This document shows, piece by piece, positions 43,904-56,308 of a stretch of 64,000 bases of DNA. Position 1 is the first letter of the stretch; each line of letters starts with the position of its first letter. The stretch is from Calonectria ilicicola. Its lineage: Eukaryota; Ascomycota; Sordariomycetes; Hypocreales; Nectriaceae. The notes beneath the pieces were generated by a model that was not told the origin of the DNA, made no database searches, and saw nothing but the letters and a program-made list of their open reading frames with translations. The stretch covers positions 2,170,001-2,234,000 of the forward strand of contig CP085831.1 in NCBI GenBank assembly GCA_020809705.1. The letters are read 5' to 3'. A program made the position numbers and the translations under genes.

Positions 43904-46900
43904 ATGGCCGATCCCCTTTCAATTTCAGCCAGCATCGCTGGTTTGGCGTCACTCGCCGACGTCACTTTTAAATATGTCTACAAGTATGTCAGAGCAGCAA
44001 AGGACGCCAAGACCGAGGTGGGAGCTTTAGCCGACGAGGTCAGAGGTCTTGCAAGTCTATTACGAGTCCTTGAGGCGCTTGCATTCGACTTGGAAGGCGA
44101 AGGAGAAAAATTTGACCCGGCTTTGAGGACTCACTACTTGAGCAATTGCAACAGGACACTAGCTCAGATTGAGAAGAGGGTTAAAAAGGCCGCAGATGGA
44201 TTCGCCAAATCCAAGCTACAGGGACTTTCTAAACAGCTCAAATGGCCCTTTTCGGCATCCGAAACCAAAGAGTTGCTCGCCGAGCTGTCTCGTCACAAAG
44301 CAACTATCAATGTTGCTTTGGCAACAGACTCGATGCGCCAGTTGCAGCTATCGCTTTCGAAGACATCGGAGCTGGAAAAGCAGGTTGCAAGCATTGGTGA
44401 AACAGTAAAGAAAATTGAGATCAATACTACAATAACCACCAATGATCAAAAACGGCGCATTTTGGACTTTTTTATGAAGACTAGTCCTCAGCCCAACCTA
44501 GAAACAAGCATCAAACTACGACATGCGATGACTGGGTTTTGGTTGACAGAGTCCCCTCAATTCACCAACTGGCTAGAAACACCAGGATCCAAACTCTGGC
44601 TAACTGGAATTCCTGGGGCTGGAAAAACTGTCCTGGCTGGTTTAGTGGTTCAAGATGCCCTAACTCGAAGTTACGCCATCTCCAACACCAGTGCAGCGTT
44701 TTTCTTTTGCGATTACAAAGACCCCAGTACCTGGGATGCAGTAAATATTCTTGGGGCACTCTTTTCTCAGCTCGCGCGCCAAAAGGAGGAGGCCTACGAC
44801 ATTCTGCTCGATTACTACAACGATCTCAATCCACCCGGAGGGCTTCCGAAGACTCCGGATCCCGATGAGCTTCGAGCGGGGATTAGCAGAATTTCCGAAC
44901 TTTTCGAGCAAACAATCATTGTGGTTGATGGTTTAGACGAGTGTGGTGACTTCACAGAAGATGTGGTCAGTGTTCTATCGGAACTTGCCGAGTATTCTGA
45001 CAACATTTCAATGGCGCTCTTTAGCCGTGATCATTTCGACATTCGAGTTGGCCTGGAACCCGAATTTGAGATTATTCATATCGCAGCGCATACTAGAGAC
45101 ATCCAAAATTATGTCAGCGCTGAGCTCGAAACACGGGTTCAGAGTCGCCGGCTCAGTCTTACTGACATGAATATGAAGAGTGAGATAATGGACACCCTCG
45201 TCAGTCGCGCCGAGGGCATGTAAGTACCCCCACGCATCACAAAAATGCTCAGCTAACATCTCAAAGGTTTCGGTGGGTGGTTTGTCAACTGGACTACTTG
45301 TGCGATTGTGTCCACGACGAAGAGCGTCGAGACGCATTAAAAAAGTTGCCTCCAGATTTACCCGAGAGTTATCGCAGGCTTCTCGAGAGGGTCAATCGAT
45401 GTTCTCCCAAAGTGCAAGAGATGGTCAAGACTTGTTTGCACCTAATTGCCTTTTCTGGGCAGGATTTGACAATTCTCAAGCTTCAACAGGCTGTCTCGAC
45501 ACCAGATGTCATGGGAGCGTCGCTCGACGAGAAAAATACGATTAAAGAGCAGGAAATCTCCCGGAGATGCAGCAGCCTTATCCGCAAATCTGAAGACGGT
45601 TCTCGATTTGAGTTTGCTCATTTTTCAGTGCAAGAATTCCTCGAGAATGAGTCTGCTCTGTCTCTTGGTCTTGAAAAATATTTGATATCCGCTACCAGCC
45701 ATTCCTACCTCGCCGCTCAATGCCTCCGATTTTTGCAACTTAAAAACTTTGACCAGCAGCCGACAAACTCGCGCGAACAAGTCAAACTAGCGAGAAAAAG
45801 AAACAAGGATTACCCTTTCTATTCATTTGCTGCCATCTCGTGGATCTCTCTGACCAAAAAGGGACTCGATGGTGTGGCATTGGATCTTGCCAAATCTCTC
45901 TTCCATCCGGCCAAGAAGGCACATTTCTCCAATTGGGCCATGCAAATCTTGTCATCTATCATGTCCAATCCATATCTGTATGATATTTACACGGATGGTG
46001 GGGAGGAGTTGGACAGTCTTGCTCGCCAAAAGATCCTAGATGGTGGCTTTAGACCCCTCCACATGGCTGCGGCATTGAACATCCCAGAACTATGCGAGTT
46101 TCTTCTTGATAATGGGTCAGATGTAAATGTTAGATCTATCATTGGCAGGCCAATAGACCTTGCATTTGGAACTGCGCTCTCAATGCCTGAGTTTTCAAAT
46201 CCATCAGAAAAGTTGCCTCTAAAGGAGGCCTTTCTCAACTATACACTTTTCTTTGGGCCCGACAAGACGAGGAGGAATCTCACAATCGACTGTCTCATAA
46301 AACACGGTGCCAAACCATCTAATTATCCTTTCCATGGTGCTTTCTCTGCCTTTGCCCTTTCTTGTGTTCTGGGCGCTAATCTCTGCGATCTCACTCCTGT
46401 TCTTAAACTACTGACACACAAAGTTGTCCCGAGACCGGCCGAGATTGAGATTTTCAAAGAATGTCTGGAACTTCCTCCATTCTGCTACGGAGGAGATGAT
46501 GCAGAAGCTTCAACGCGTGCAATTCTTCAATACCTCAACTCAATCTCAGCATATACTAGTGACTGGGGTTGGCAAGTTGGGTCAATTGTGTGGCACTGGG
46601 CTTTGGAGAGATACCTCTCTTATACACAGGATGCTCGTCTTATTGACTTTCGAATTTCCATGTCTAAAGACGCGTTGGTGGCCAAGATAGTCACAGCTAT
46701 TTCTAATGACGAGTTTGAGACAGTCAAGGAGTGCCTGACTGATGGTCGTATTGGTAAGGCTGAGACATACTCAGATCAAGGTGACACCCTACTACACCTT
46801 GCAGCAAGAAGATGCGCATCTAAATGCTTTGAGCTCCTTCTGACTGCTGGCTGTGACCCACATCTCATCAACAACGATGGTGACTTGCCTATTCATGTTT

Positions 46901-49900
46901 GTGGTCGGTTCCAACGCCCGCCATTTCTACATAAATTGAATAAACTTGGTGTTTCGTTAACTGATGCCAATGCGAATGGATATAATATTTGGCATTTCTG
47001 GGCCAATGATCTAGGTTATGACGACACTTTCATTGATACTATTTACCAAATGGATCCCACAACTTCCGATGCATTGCTCCAAATGAAAACACTGAAGGGA
47101 GACACTCCTCTCTCTTTATTACTGAAATCCACGTTGCAGAAAGGGCAAAAAGATCAAACCGCGATTCATTTGTTGGATGTATGTTCCAAGATACCGAACT
47201 TTTGGCAGAAACACGACCCTATATTTGGCTTAGCGGCAAGCCTGGGATCTGAGGGAGCGATACGCCTTCTTTCAGAAGTTGGCGCCAAGTGCGAAGATAT
47301 AGTTCCTGAATCCTGTACACCTCTTCACCAGCTATCAGCTACTATATCGCTGGAAAGTGTCAAGCTATTGCTGCAGCATTTTGAGAAGTCACGAGAATAC
47401 AGGTTCGGGGGTTTACTGCCTGTTGAAACGTACATTCTTACCGCCTTGAAACAAGGGGAGACTCCTAACCCAGAGATCATTGAAGCCATTTTCCCTTCCA
47501 GCCTAGGATTTGATAAAGACGACAACAGTACAACGATGTGGGATTTTGTGTGTAGTCTGCGAAGCCAAACATTGACTCGGGAGTATGGAAGTTGGAAATG
47601 TTCGAGTGCCAGTTGGAAAAAAATGACTAGCGGCATGATTGAAGTGATGCTTCGGCTCGGAGTAATGCAAGCATACGAAAAACAAAATAAGGAATCGGGA
47701 CTTCTTCCGCTGTTGGCAGACTGTTTTAACGCTGAGGGCTGGCCTGGTGATTCGACGCTCTATATTCCAGTCAATGAACTGCGACAAATACTGCTCCAAA
47801 CTGAGTTTTGGGACACTGCAAAAGAATCTTACGACGTCGTCAAGTTTCTCAAGTACAGCGTCGAAGATTGTAATTTGGACATGGTCCGACTTCTTCTCGA
47901 ACACAGCGTGGATGTTCACCAGCGTACTAAAGGTGTTTCGACAATCGAATATGCATGTCGTGGCAGCAGGGCCTTGTCCATTTGTGCCACTGACACAGGC
48001 ATGGCCATTTTCCAAGAACTACTTGACCATTCGTCCGTTGACAAGCTCAATGAGATGCAGCGTCATGAAGAGGGCGTTTTGCACAGACTTGCAACAGAGA
48101 AGGATGCCGATTCCATCCTGTGGTTGCTAGAAGCCCTAGTTAAACGAGGAGTTGATATTAATAATGTGGGAGAAGATTCCAAAGTCAACCCTCCCTTGGT
48201 TCACCACATACTAGAATCGTCTATCCAGTGTGCGAAGTTACTTATAAAGCTTGGAGCTGATCCGTTCGTTGCGGGCGACGCAGACGAGTCCATTGATGCT
48301 ATCAAAGCTGCTATCGACATGGGAGATACCGTCATGCAAAGAACACTCTTCAATCATGCCATCAACAACTTCTCATCGAGTACAAGTTATTACAAGCTGT
48401 GGGACTATTCCATAACAAGAGGAACGCAAACTGTCTTTGTAACTCATGCCAACTTGCTTCATAGAGCCTCTATAGATCCTGGCGTCGATTGCTTGGAATT
48501 CTTCCTCGCCAAGGATTTGATTCCTATCGATACATCAATCTCGATGGAAGGCTTCACTCCGTTACACGTCGGCGCCTTTGAAGGTTCTATGGAAGCAGTC
48601 AAGTTGCTTCTATCGAAGGGGTTTGACATAATGGCAGAAAGCGCATTGGGACTCACACCAATCCACATGGCTGTCCGCGGAGGATCTTTACCTGTGGTAA
48701 AACTCCTAGCGGAAAACGGAGCATCCGATGCGCTTGACGCTCTTGGAAAGACTTCAAGGCGATACGCTGGTGAGCTAGGTCATGCTGAGATTCTAGAATA
48801 TCTGGAAGATATCTGGAAGGATGAGGTCAGCCAGCCCCAGATCGTTGAGGGAAATGGTCCTTCTAAACAGCAGTTGAAACTACTTGCCAAATCTCTAGAA
48901 GAGGCTGTCAGCAACAGCGATCAAATCGAGTGCGAAATGCTATTTATTGCAGGGTGCCCAATCGACATCATTTTAGGGGATACTGGCATGTTCACAGGAC
49001 TATTGCTATCCCTGATCCTTGAAAATGTGGAGATTGCAGAGTGGCTTTTAGTCAATGGAGCAAGCTCTTTAAAGGCAACCACAGTGGATGACGAAATTTT
49101 AATGAGCGCCATTGAATTGGCGGCCCAGTCGTCAGACTTGAACGCCATTCTCCCAAAGTTGATGGAGCGATATCTCGCCGAAGGAGGGGACTTGATTGGC
49201 GGTGACGAATTTCCTTGTCACTTCGCAATACTCGGGGATAATTTTGATGGTCTAATGATTCTGCTGGAATTTATCGATCAGCATTCCAGCGATATAGTGT
49301 AAGTTGAATGTCATGATTGTGAGCTCCATGATGAGCTAACAAATTGACAACACAGAGCCAAATACCAGATACATCCCAGTGAAGCTGTTGGTACGATTCT
49401 GAATCGCAGATTTAGAACCAGCTTCAATCTGGATCATGATACCCACGAAAATACTTCGTCATTAACAAAGCTCCCAGGTCCGACAGCCTTATGTATCGCT
49501 TCACGACAACATAACGTGGTCGTGGCGTCGCTACTTGTCGAAAGTGGTGCATCACTAAATGCAGCAGATAACCATGGCTGGACACCACTTATGAATGCTT
49601 CGGGCCCTGAAATGGCCAAACTGTTGATTAGCCTAGGTGCTGAGCAGGCATCTATCCGCAGATTTGGTCCTGTTCAATCAATAATTTCTCGCTTTGAAGT
49701 CGAGGAATTTAGGGACGTTTATCCTTTTCTATTCACAACACAGCCAAAAGAGCTCTCGAATCACACGCTTTCCATGCGATATCCCACGCAGTGCAACGAA
49801 CTGAATGTAAATGCCAAGGATATCGCGGCACTCATTGATATGGGATACGATCTAACATCTGAAGATGAAGGTGGTCGAAGCTTCATGCACGCCATCATCT

Positions 49901-50589
49901 GTGAGGATTATTCTTCAGATCTGGTACTTGGTGGAGATTATGGGCTCCTCGAGACAACACCATTTCCTTGGCATCTAGAATGGCGAAACTTTGCAAGCAT
50001 GTCGTTCTTGACCTCTCGATTTCGCCAGTTTGAGCAAAAACTGCCTCATGACGCCTTTCAAAGGATTCTGAACCTTGAACCGTCACGGGGATGGAGCCCC
50101 TTGTGCTATGCGGCGGCACTAGACCTTATCGACGTAATGTTGAACTGCATAGAAATGGGTGCACAGGTTGACTTTGAAGGCAGCCATCTTGGCTCAGCAA
50201 TCATGTTCGCAAGTGCTTGCGGGAGTCTTAATGCGGTTAAGCTCCTAGTACGCAATGGGGCTTCACTAGTGTATCAGGGAAAGAATGGATTTATGAGCTG
50301 CATTGCGCTGGCTGGAACTGATGCTGTTCGATCATGGCTCCTATCAGGCCGCCTTTCGGAACGACTGTCCATAGCCGCGCCTGGTGAACCTCGCGTTGAA
50401 GCTGAACTCAAACCATGGAGCGGCATCCAGCGGACTGGAGTAAGGCTTTATGGCAAGAGAGAGAAGATACATGCATTTTCCACTCTCAGCAATGCGAAGC
50501 GGTTAGGGTTGGCTAGAAAGTATTGGGAGGATAAAGTTGTTCCTGTTGATGAGCAAATAACTAAAATACTAGCGGAGGAGGAAGAGTAG
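43904..50589 (+). CDS. STAND protein: fungal N-terminal domain, NACHT NTPase, ankyrin repeats (2193 aa)
   Basis: Three exons, 43904..45219, 45267..49298 and 49356..50589, total 6582 nt in phase with 47- and 57-nt introns. The ATG at 43904 begins MADPLSISASIAGLASLADV, the usual start of the fungal STAND N-terminal domain (Helo-like). The NACHT part has Walker A GIPGAGKT (235-242), FFFCDYKD and Walker B IIVVDGLDECG (337-347). The junction at intron 1 completes GMFRWVVCQLDYL, another family landmark. A winged-helix-like part (LPESYRRLLERV, EFAHFSVQEFLE) follows. The remaining ~1600 residues are diverged ankyrin repeats; the clearest are TPLHVGAFEGSMEAVKLLLSKG and TPIHMAVRGGSLPVVKLLAENG. Such NLR-like proteins act in non-self recognition and programmed cell death. 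The gene is open throughout. Confidence 0.9.
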
Positions 50590-50959
50590 TCGCATTGGAT
50601 AAGATATTCTTCTATATTAGAAAACCACAAATCCAATCCACATCCAGATAATCGGATATAACGTGATATTTCACATGGACTTATCAGAATTTCAAGTGCC
50701 GCGAAAGTCGGCGAATGGCGAAAGATCGACTGCTCATCAAGGATGCATAAATGTAATATATTTAAAGATTCTTGAATATATGGGCAGAGGTAAGGAACAT
50801 TGGTAAATGCGGAAATTGTAAAGGCGAAGCGTTCTATACACAGTGCCTTGGCAGCCTCTTTATTCTGATTACCACTAAGACATTAAAATCCACCAAGTCC
50901 CCCTAGGCCGCCACGAAATAGCAAAGTGAAGTCCGCCTGTTAAATATGGAATGATTCCA
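50590..50959. other. Short intergenic between convergent genes
   Basis: 3' flanks of the STAND gene and the mucin-like gene. Nothing else seen. Confidence 0.5.
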
Positions 50960-52298
50960 TTAGAACACGGTAGGGGCAGGCATGACGCTGTCAATAGGAC
51001 CGCAGGGTCCATTTCCAATAGTCATTGGGCTCTGGGCTGGGCCGACAGCAGTCAGCGCAGTCGCGATGGCGTATTTGGATTGCCCATCGGTGTCGTCATC
51101 GGGAACAGGGCAACTCTCGGAAGAGTACATGATCTGGCAAGTACCCGCACCATTGATGACGCTGAATTGGTAATACCAGGCATTAGGTCTCTGGGCAGCC
51201 AAGTTACAGCAATCGAGACCAGTATCGGCAGGCAAGGTTTCGGTGCTGAATGAAAAGTTGCTGAGTCTGTTGGTGATACCCACGAATCCGTTTCCGTTGA
51301 GATCGCTCATCACATTGTCGGTGGCGCAAGCAGCATATGCAGTCGAGGTAGCAGTATACACGGTTTGACGGACCTGCAATGGTTACATGGGTTAGCAACA
51401 ATTCATATTAAGGATTGGTCAAACCGTCACTTACCAAGTGAGTGCTGGTCGAGGTGGCTACGTTGGTATAAGTGCTGGTGTAATACTTCTTGACATGTTT
51501 GGTCACCGTAGTCTTTGCCGGGGACAGAAGCGAGGTGCTGGTGGTCACTGCAGACTTTGTGAGGGTTTTCGTAACCGTTGGGAGAATGGCAGTCTTGGTC
51601 ACTGAATTGATAATGGTGTTGGTCTGCACAACAACAGTTGAACGAACACTGATTGTGCAGAGGACAATTTGAGGCCAACCAGGCATTGGCTCACCAGCAC
51701 CCCACCAGATCTGGTTATTGCCGCCGTTTTTATCCCAGCTCGAGCCGGAACCTCCTCTCTTCGAGGCATCACCGCCATCATCGCCACCGTCATCGCTACC
51801 ATCGTCACCGCTGCCATCGTCACTGCCACTGGTATCGGTACCGTCATCCTCAGGCTGTGGCAGAGTCGAGGCGAGGGGTGTGTAACCTGGGGTGGTTGGA
51901 ACGGTAGAGGTAGAGACACGAGTAAGAACCGTTGTCGAAGTGGCTACAACACCCGTAACGGTATCATATGTCGACGTCGAAGTCGACCTATCAGTGACTG
52001 TAGTAGTATATACATCCTCGAATTGTGTATACTCGACTACAGTGGAGGTGGAAGTGGTAGTCTTGGTGATAGTGGGCGGGCGAGGAGTAGTGGTGGTGAT
52101 CTTGGTCGTTACCTTCGTCGAGGTGCTCTTGATGGTCTTTGTCGTTCTCACCTTGCTGGTGGAAACCGACGGTGGGCGGTGGAATCCATACGCTGTGGCA
52201 CAGAGAGTAGTCGTAGAAGCCAATGGATTAATTGCACCTGCCTCGGCACCTGAGATGATTGCGGCCAAAGCCACGGTCCAAGCGAGAGTCAACTTCAT
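50960..52298 (-). CDS. Secreted Ser/Thr-rich (mucin-like) protein
   Basis: 425 aa from exons 52298..51435 and 51373..50960, with a 61-nt GT-AG intron carrying a GCTAAC branch site. The ATG at 52298 gives MKLTLAWTVALAAIISGAEA, a signal peptide. The first part is almost all Thr/Ser/Val (heavily O-glycosylated type), then an acidic Asp/Gly/Ser stretch, a KRGG possible Kex2 site, and another Thr-rich part. Exon 2 encodes a compact C-terminal domain with Cys at CATDN, DCCNLA, GTCQ, ESCP and GPCG, which could be disulphide-bonded. No GPI-type tail. Probable extracellular or wall protein of unknown role. Confidence 0.75.
51766..51851 (-). repeat. Asp/Gly/Ser low-complexity coding repeat
   Basis: Imperfect 6- to 9-bp repeats (CATCGTCACCG-like on plus) encode the acidic DDGSGDDGSDDGGDD stretch. 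Confidence 0.65.
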
Positions 52299-54327
52299 GA
52301 TGAAAGCAGTCAAAGGAGCGAAAAGCCCACACGAATAGGATGTGAGAGGGTGTTTAATCAGCGCAATTGTAAATCAGAGTCCTCGCATGCTTGTTATATA
52401 TGCCCTCAACAACAGCGGCGCCTTCAGACCAAATTCCCATCCCCTGACTACCATAAGCGTTGTTTCCTTTCGGTTAGCTATCTCGACGGCTCCCCAGATG
52501 AACCAAGCGAACCATCTGCTCGGGGCTCAAACAAAAGAGGTACCTGACTCCCTCGATAGTCGGCGTTGTAGTGTGCCACTAAGACCATGGTCGCTAAACG
52601 TTCCGGCCCAGTGGGGAGCTACGGGCAAGCCACAATGCTTGGTTGGCTTAGCGGTACTAACGTGACGACCTAAAACTATTGATGTGTGCGACGGCTGGAA
52701 AACCATCGGGTCGAGACTGGGTCTTGGCCTCAACGGCTAGTCAACAAGTGCCGTTAGAGGTGTGGTCGGTTCACCTCAATGTAGGTATCGTACCGGTCAA
52801 GCTTGCATGGGCTCGAATCGACATTATACCAAATAATCAGTGTTAGTATGGGGGTTTTAGTACTCGCTCACGAATTTTGGTATCTTCACGGGTCTTTAAT
52901 TTCCAATGCACACTCATTAGGCAGCTGTTCCTTTATTGAACTAAGGGCTGACCTATTTGGTATCAAGTTGAATCATATTCCTCGGCTTTCCCCATCTTTG
53001 AATTATGTTGATCATGGGCAAGGAGAGCCTTGAAAAATGCCGTTAAATGCTCAAGGTAAGCATATCTACTTATCAAATCCCCGAGGTCATTACCAACGCA
53101 GTGTTGCAAGTAAGCATATTAATGGAAATTAACGGACCAGCTGGTTGTACACTTAGCGCCGCACAACACTGCCTGCAAAGATAACCTTGAGCTGAAGGTT
53201 TGTATTTTCCTCCAAACCTTATCAACCACCAACGCTACAGATGCAATACACACCTGCCAGCCGTGTACCTCGAAAGGCTTTGAGCATGACTTCACTGTCT
53301 CCTTTCATGATACAGCCGGACACTTCTGATGAAATAACTCGCATATACACGTACCAAAAACAAAAATACAGGAATAGCTTGATCTCCCATCACTTCCATC
53401 GGTCGGAATACCTCTCTCAATCATGGCGTGGCCTGCAAGTATAAGTGCTGCTCCAGGGCCTTCCCCCAAGAAAATTAGCCAGGGGGTTAGCTTGGCGATC
53501 GGGTGAGGCTAACCGACTTTGAGCGTCAAAGAGTCTTAGGGCTTGGTGGCGTCCAGAGGTGGATCTTGGAAATGATCCATTCCCCTTGTTCAATCAATGC
53601 GTAAAATATGTGACCCTTCTTGGTGATACTACATCAGAGTTTCAAGCTATTCAAACGCCGCCTACGTTAGTCTTGGCGCGATTGTCTGGCGGTCTTTAAG
53701 TCTGGGTCTGGATCGCGTCTGCATCAATGATGCAAATTTTAGACCGGAATTCTAGCTGTAACAGGCATATTCTACGGCTAATCTAGGCCCAGATAGTCCT
53801 AGTCTGCACATTGCGCGAGTCGCTTCTTCCGCTCTCCTGGATCTCCCACAAGTGACTACATATATGGACTAGCCCAGTGCGACCACAGTCAGGCGTCAAG
53901 AATATTATCCGTGTTTTTAACGAAGAATAGGGTTTTTTCTAGTGAAGCCCGTCTTCCCATGCCCCTTTTCTTACTCCTGTTCATAGCTTAGCCCTACGCT
54001 TAACTTCTTTACACCATCCTGGTCTACCCAAACTAAGCCGGAGTCATTAACATTACTTATTAGCTTATAGGTAAGCTCAGGTAAGCCTAATTTTGGCATT
54101 GTAACCCTAGCGGCATTTTCCGCATGGCGTTCCCCAAGATACTCTTTAGCTATGATGATTCGGAAGCTATGCTCCGTTGGAAGAGCAACTACTCAATTCA
54201 TCACGGCGACAATCACTACTTTAATTTGTATAATGAGAAAAAAAGGAAAAATCAACAGGAATCATACCCAAGAATACAGATTGATTGAGCAAAGATTCGA
54301 CGCAGATGCTCAATGCAACTGTCGTCC
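52299..54327. other. 2.0-kb intergenic, no gene recognised
   Basis: Contains the TATA box above. The part 53.9-54.1 kb is rich in TTA/TAG-type words, like degraded repeat DNA, but I cannot name an element. Confidence 0.4.
52394..52400 (-). promoter_or_regulatory. TATA box candidate of the mucin-like gene
   Basis: TATATAA on minus, about 96-102 bp upstream of the start codon at 52298. Confidence 0.45.
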
Positions 54328-54429
54328 TTAGTTGATTGCTTCCTTGCCAGTGGCGAGTGCACCGGGCGCGCCGTGGCCCACATCTCCTTCGGTAACTGCC
54401 GAGCGGGTTATTCCGGAAGTATAGGGTAG
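54328..54429 (-). CDS. Possible terminal exon of a small protein gene
   Basis: A consensus acceptor (CCCTTTTTCACAG) precedes a 33-codon open frame. It reads LPYTSGITRSAVTEGDVGHG and then APGALATGKEAIN before TAA. The composition looks like a real conserved small fungal protein, not random sequence. I could not find a convincing first exon on minus, so the gene is incomplete here. No function assigned. Confidence 0.3.
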   Translation of the reverse strand, partial: LPYTSGITRSAVTEGDVGHGAPGALATGKEAIN

Positions 54430-55876
54430 CTGTGAAAAAGGGAAATCCCTTCAATTAAATCACTGTTGATACATTGGAAAAAGGCTCGTGAAGAAAAAAA
54501 AGAAAATGGGATAATCCGAATGATGCAAAGTCGCGATGTACGATGAGAGGGGTAAATAATGTCTGATTTTCTGTTAAAGATCCAAGTGATGCATGTAAAA
54601 GGAATTACAACTACAGACCCAGGTGTCCTTAGGAGTCAAGCAAAAGACGATCAAAACACTAAAAAATTTAATAAAAACGTCGAGGCAACCCCAATTTGCC
54701 CCTCGAAACGCAAGGCAAATGCGATAGATCTCTGCACTCCAATCGGGGTGTCTCGTGTTGTGAACAGTGGTCCTTTCACACGAATAACGCAAGATCAAAT
54801 TAAGCAAGCCATATTTTGATCCGCGAGTGTGTGATGGAATTTGCAGTCTCCTCGCGGCAAGGCTCTCCACCACTATAAATTTCCCAGCTACTTAATATAA
54901 GATGAATATCCTACCCCCTGATTCTGGACTGGATTTTATTATGTTTTGAACAATCCTATTTCGTCGTCTCTCTCTCACACATTCCCCCATTTTCCTTGTG
55001 TTTATCACGTGGACAACGACTGTATTTGCACAGCTTTCACAACTTTATGCTGACAACGACATTTTTCAGACCCACTTGCAGGGGGGCTGTCATTCGGATA
55101 TTTGTTGTTCCTGGTTTAAAGCTGGTGGCTGGATGTTCATTTCACAGCTCTTGATCTTGATTGGTGAATGAAATCGATGTGGGGCTATGTTAGCAGACGT
55201 TCTCGCTGGAACAATGGGCGGGATAGATCGATATTTGAGAGACGATATTTGCAGTTCGTAATTATAACTGACCATGGTTTGATTAATCCCTTTTTTAAAT
55301 TAAGTTCTCTGCTACACAACCTGTGTCGAGACCTTGAACTCTATCACTGCTCATGACTGCATTTCTGCCGCATTGGTCCATGCTCACTCATCAACAGCTA
55401 TTCTTTCCATCATCCTTCCTGAAGGGCATTACCCACCTTTAAGACTACGAGCTAGAGATATTCATATTACTGGTATTTGGTCTTCTAGCCTGACATGGGT
55501 ATTTATTTATTTCATTTATCGCAGTCGCACAAAACCTGGATCGCACGGATGATGAATAGACAGAGTTTGGCTAAATTTCAGCAAAGATGGCGAGATGAAA
55601 ATACTACACCACAAAGATATAATGCTAGGGTGGTGCCAAAATTGAACAATTGGACGCTATTATTTTCATAGTTAGGATGGAAATGGATAAAGTGACTTAC
55701 AATTAGAACTGGTGTGCTCCTTACGTCATCTGGCAACTTAGGTTCTGTGGCTTGCTGAACTCTGGTATGGCCCCGCTTGAGACCTACTGACCGCTGCCGA
55801 TGCATACTCTGCCCCCTCGGAAAACCATTGGAGCATCCATATCACAAGGCTCAGAAAATAATATTTTATAACAGAA
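54430..55876. other. Intergenic, no gene recognised
   Basis: Only short open frames without motifs. It should contain the upstream exon or promoter of the small minus-strand candidate and the promoter of the DUF4267 gene. Confidence 0.4.
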
Positions 55877-56308
55877 ATGTACTCGCTCTCCGCTTCCACT
55901 TGGAACTCACTTGGTCTCGGGGTCACCACTTCTTGGGCGGCCCTTGGTCTGATCGCCGTCTTCGATACTCAGCGGACGGCCTCGCTTTTTGGCGTAACCA
56001 TCCAGGATTCTGACAGCAAAATTGGACTCTCTGGGCTGATTGGCTCACGGGATCTGGCCATTGGCCTTTCCCTCTTTCTTCTCGGCAGAAGAGGCCGTAA
56101 TGACGCAATGGGGACGCTGATTCTGAGCACCATGTGTATCAGCCTGGCAGATATCTACCTTGTCTGGAGGAGGAGAAGCTATCTAGAGTGCGTTTTTTCG
56201 ACTACAGAAATTATTAAATTTTCTGACTGGAGCAGGATGGCCGTGTTGACTGCTGGTTCTGGCCTTTGGGCATTTGTTGGCCTCGGATTATGCGGTTTCT
56301 TGGACTGA
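55877..56308 (+). CDS. Small multi-TM protein, DUF4267-like
   Basis: 143-aa single-exon membrane protein. Hydrophobic segments are near residues 10-28, 60-70, 80-97 and 120-140, separated by SRDLAIGLSLFLLGRRGRNDAMG, the RDLAIGL motif typical of fungal DUF4267 proteins. A conserved acidic Asp sits in the third helix (SLADIYLVW). Start at ATG 55877 (MYSLSASTWNSLGLG). Function unknown; probably an intracellular or plasma-membrane protein with four helices. Confidence 0.65.
   Translation: MYSLSASTWNSLGLGVTTSWAALGLIAVFDTQRTASLFGVTIQDSDSKIGLSGLIGSRDLAIGLSLFLLGRRGRNDAMGTLILSTMCISLADIYLVWRRRSYLECVFSTTEIIKFSDWSRMAVLTAGSGLWAFVGLGLCGFLD

Noticed and set aside
51669..52338. Two long plus-strand frames opposite the mucin-like gene
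   Set aside because: They are antisense shadows of Thr/Ser codon repeats. The minus strand has the signal peptide, intron and TATA box.
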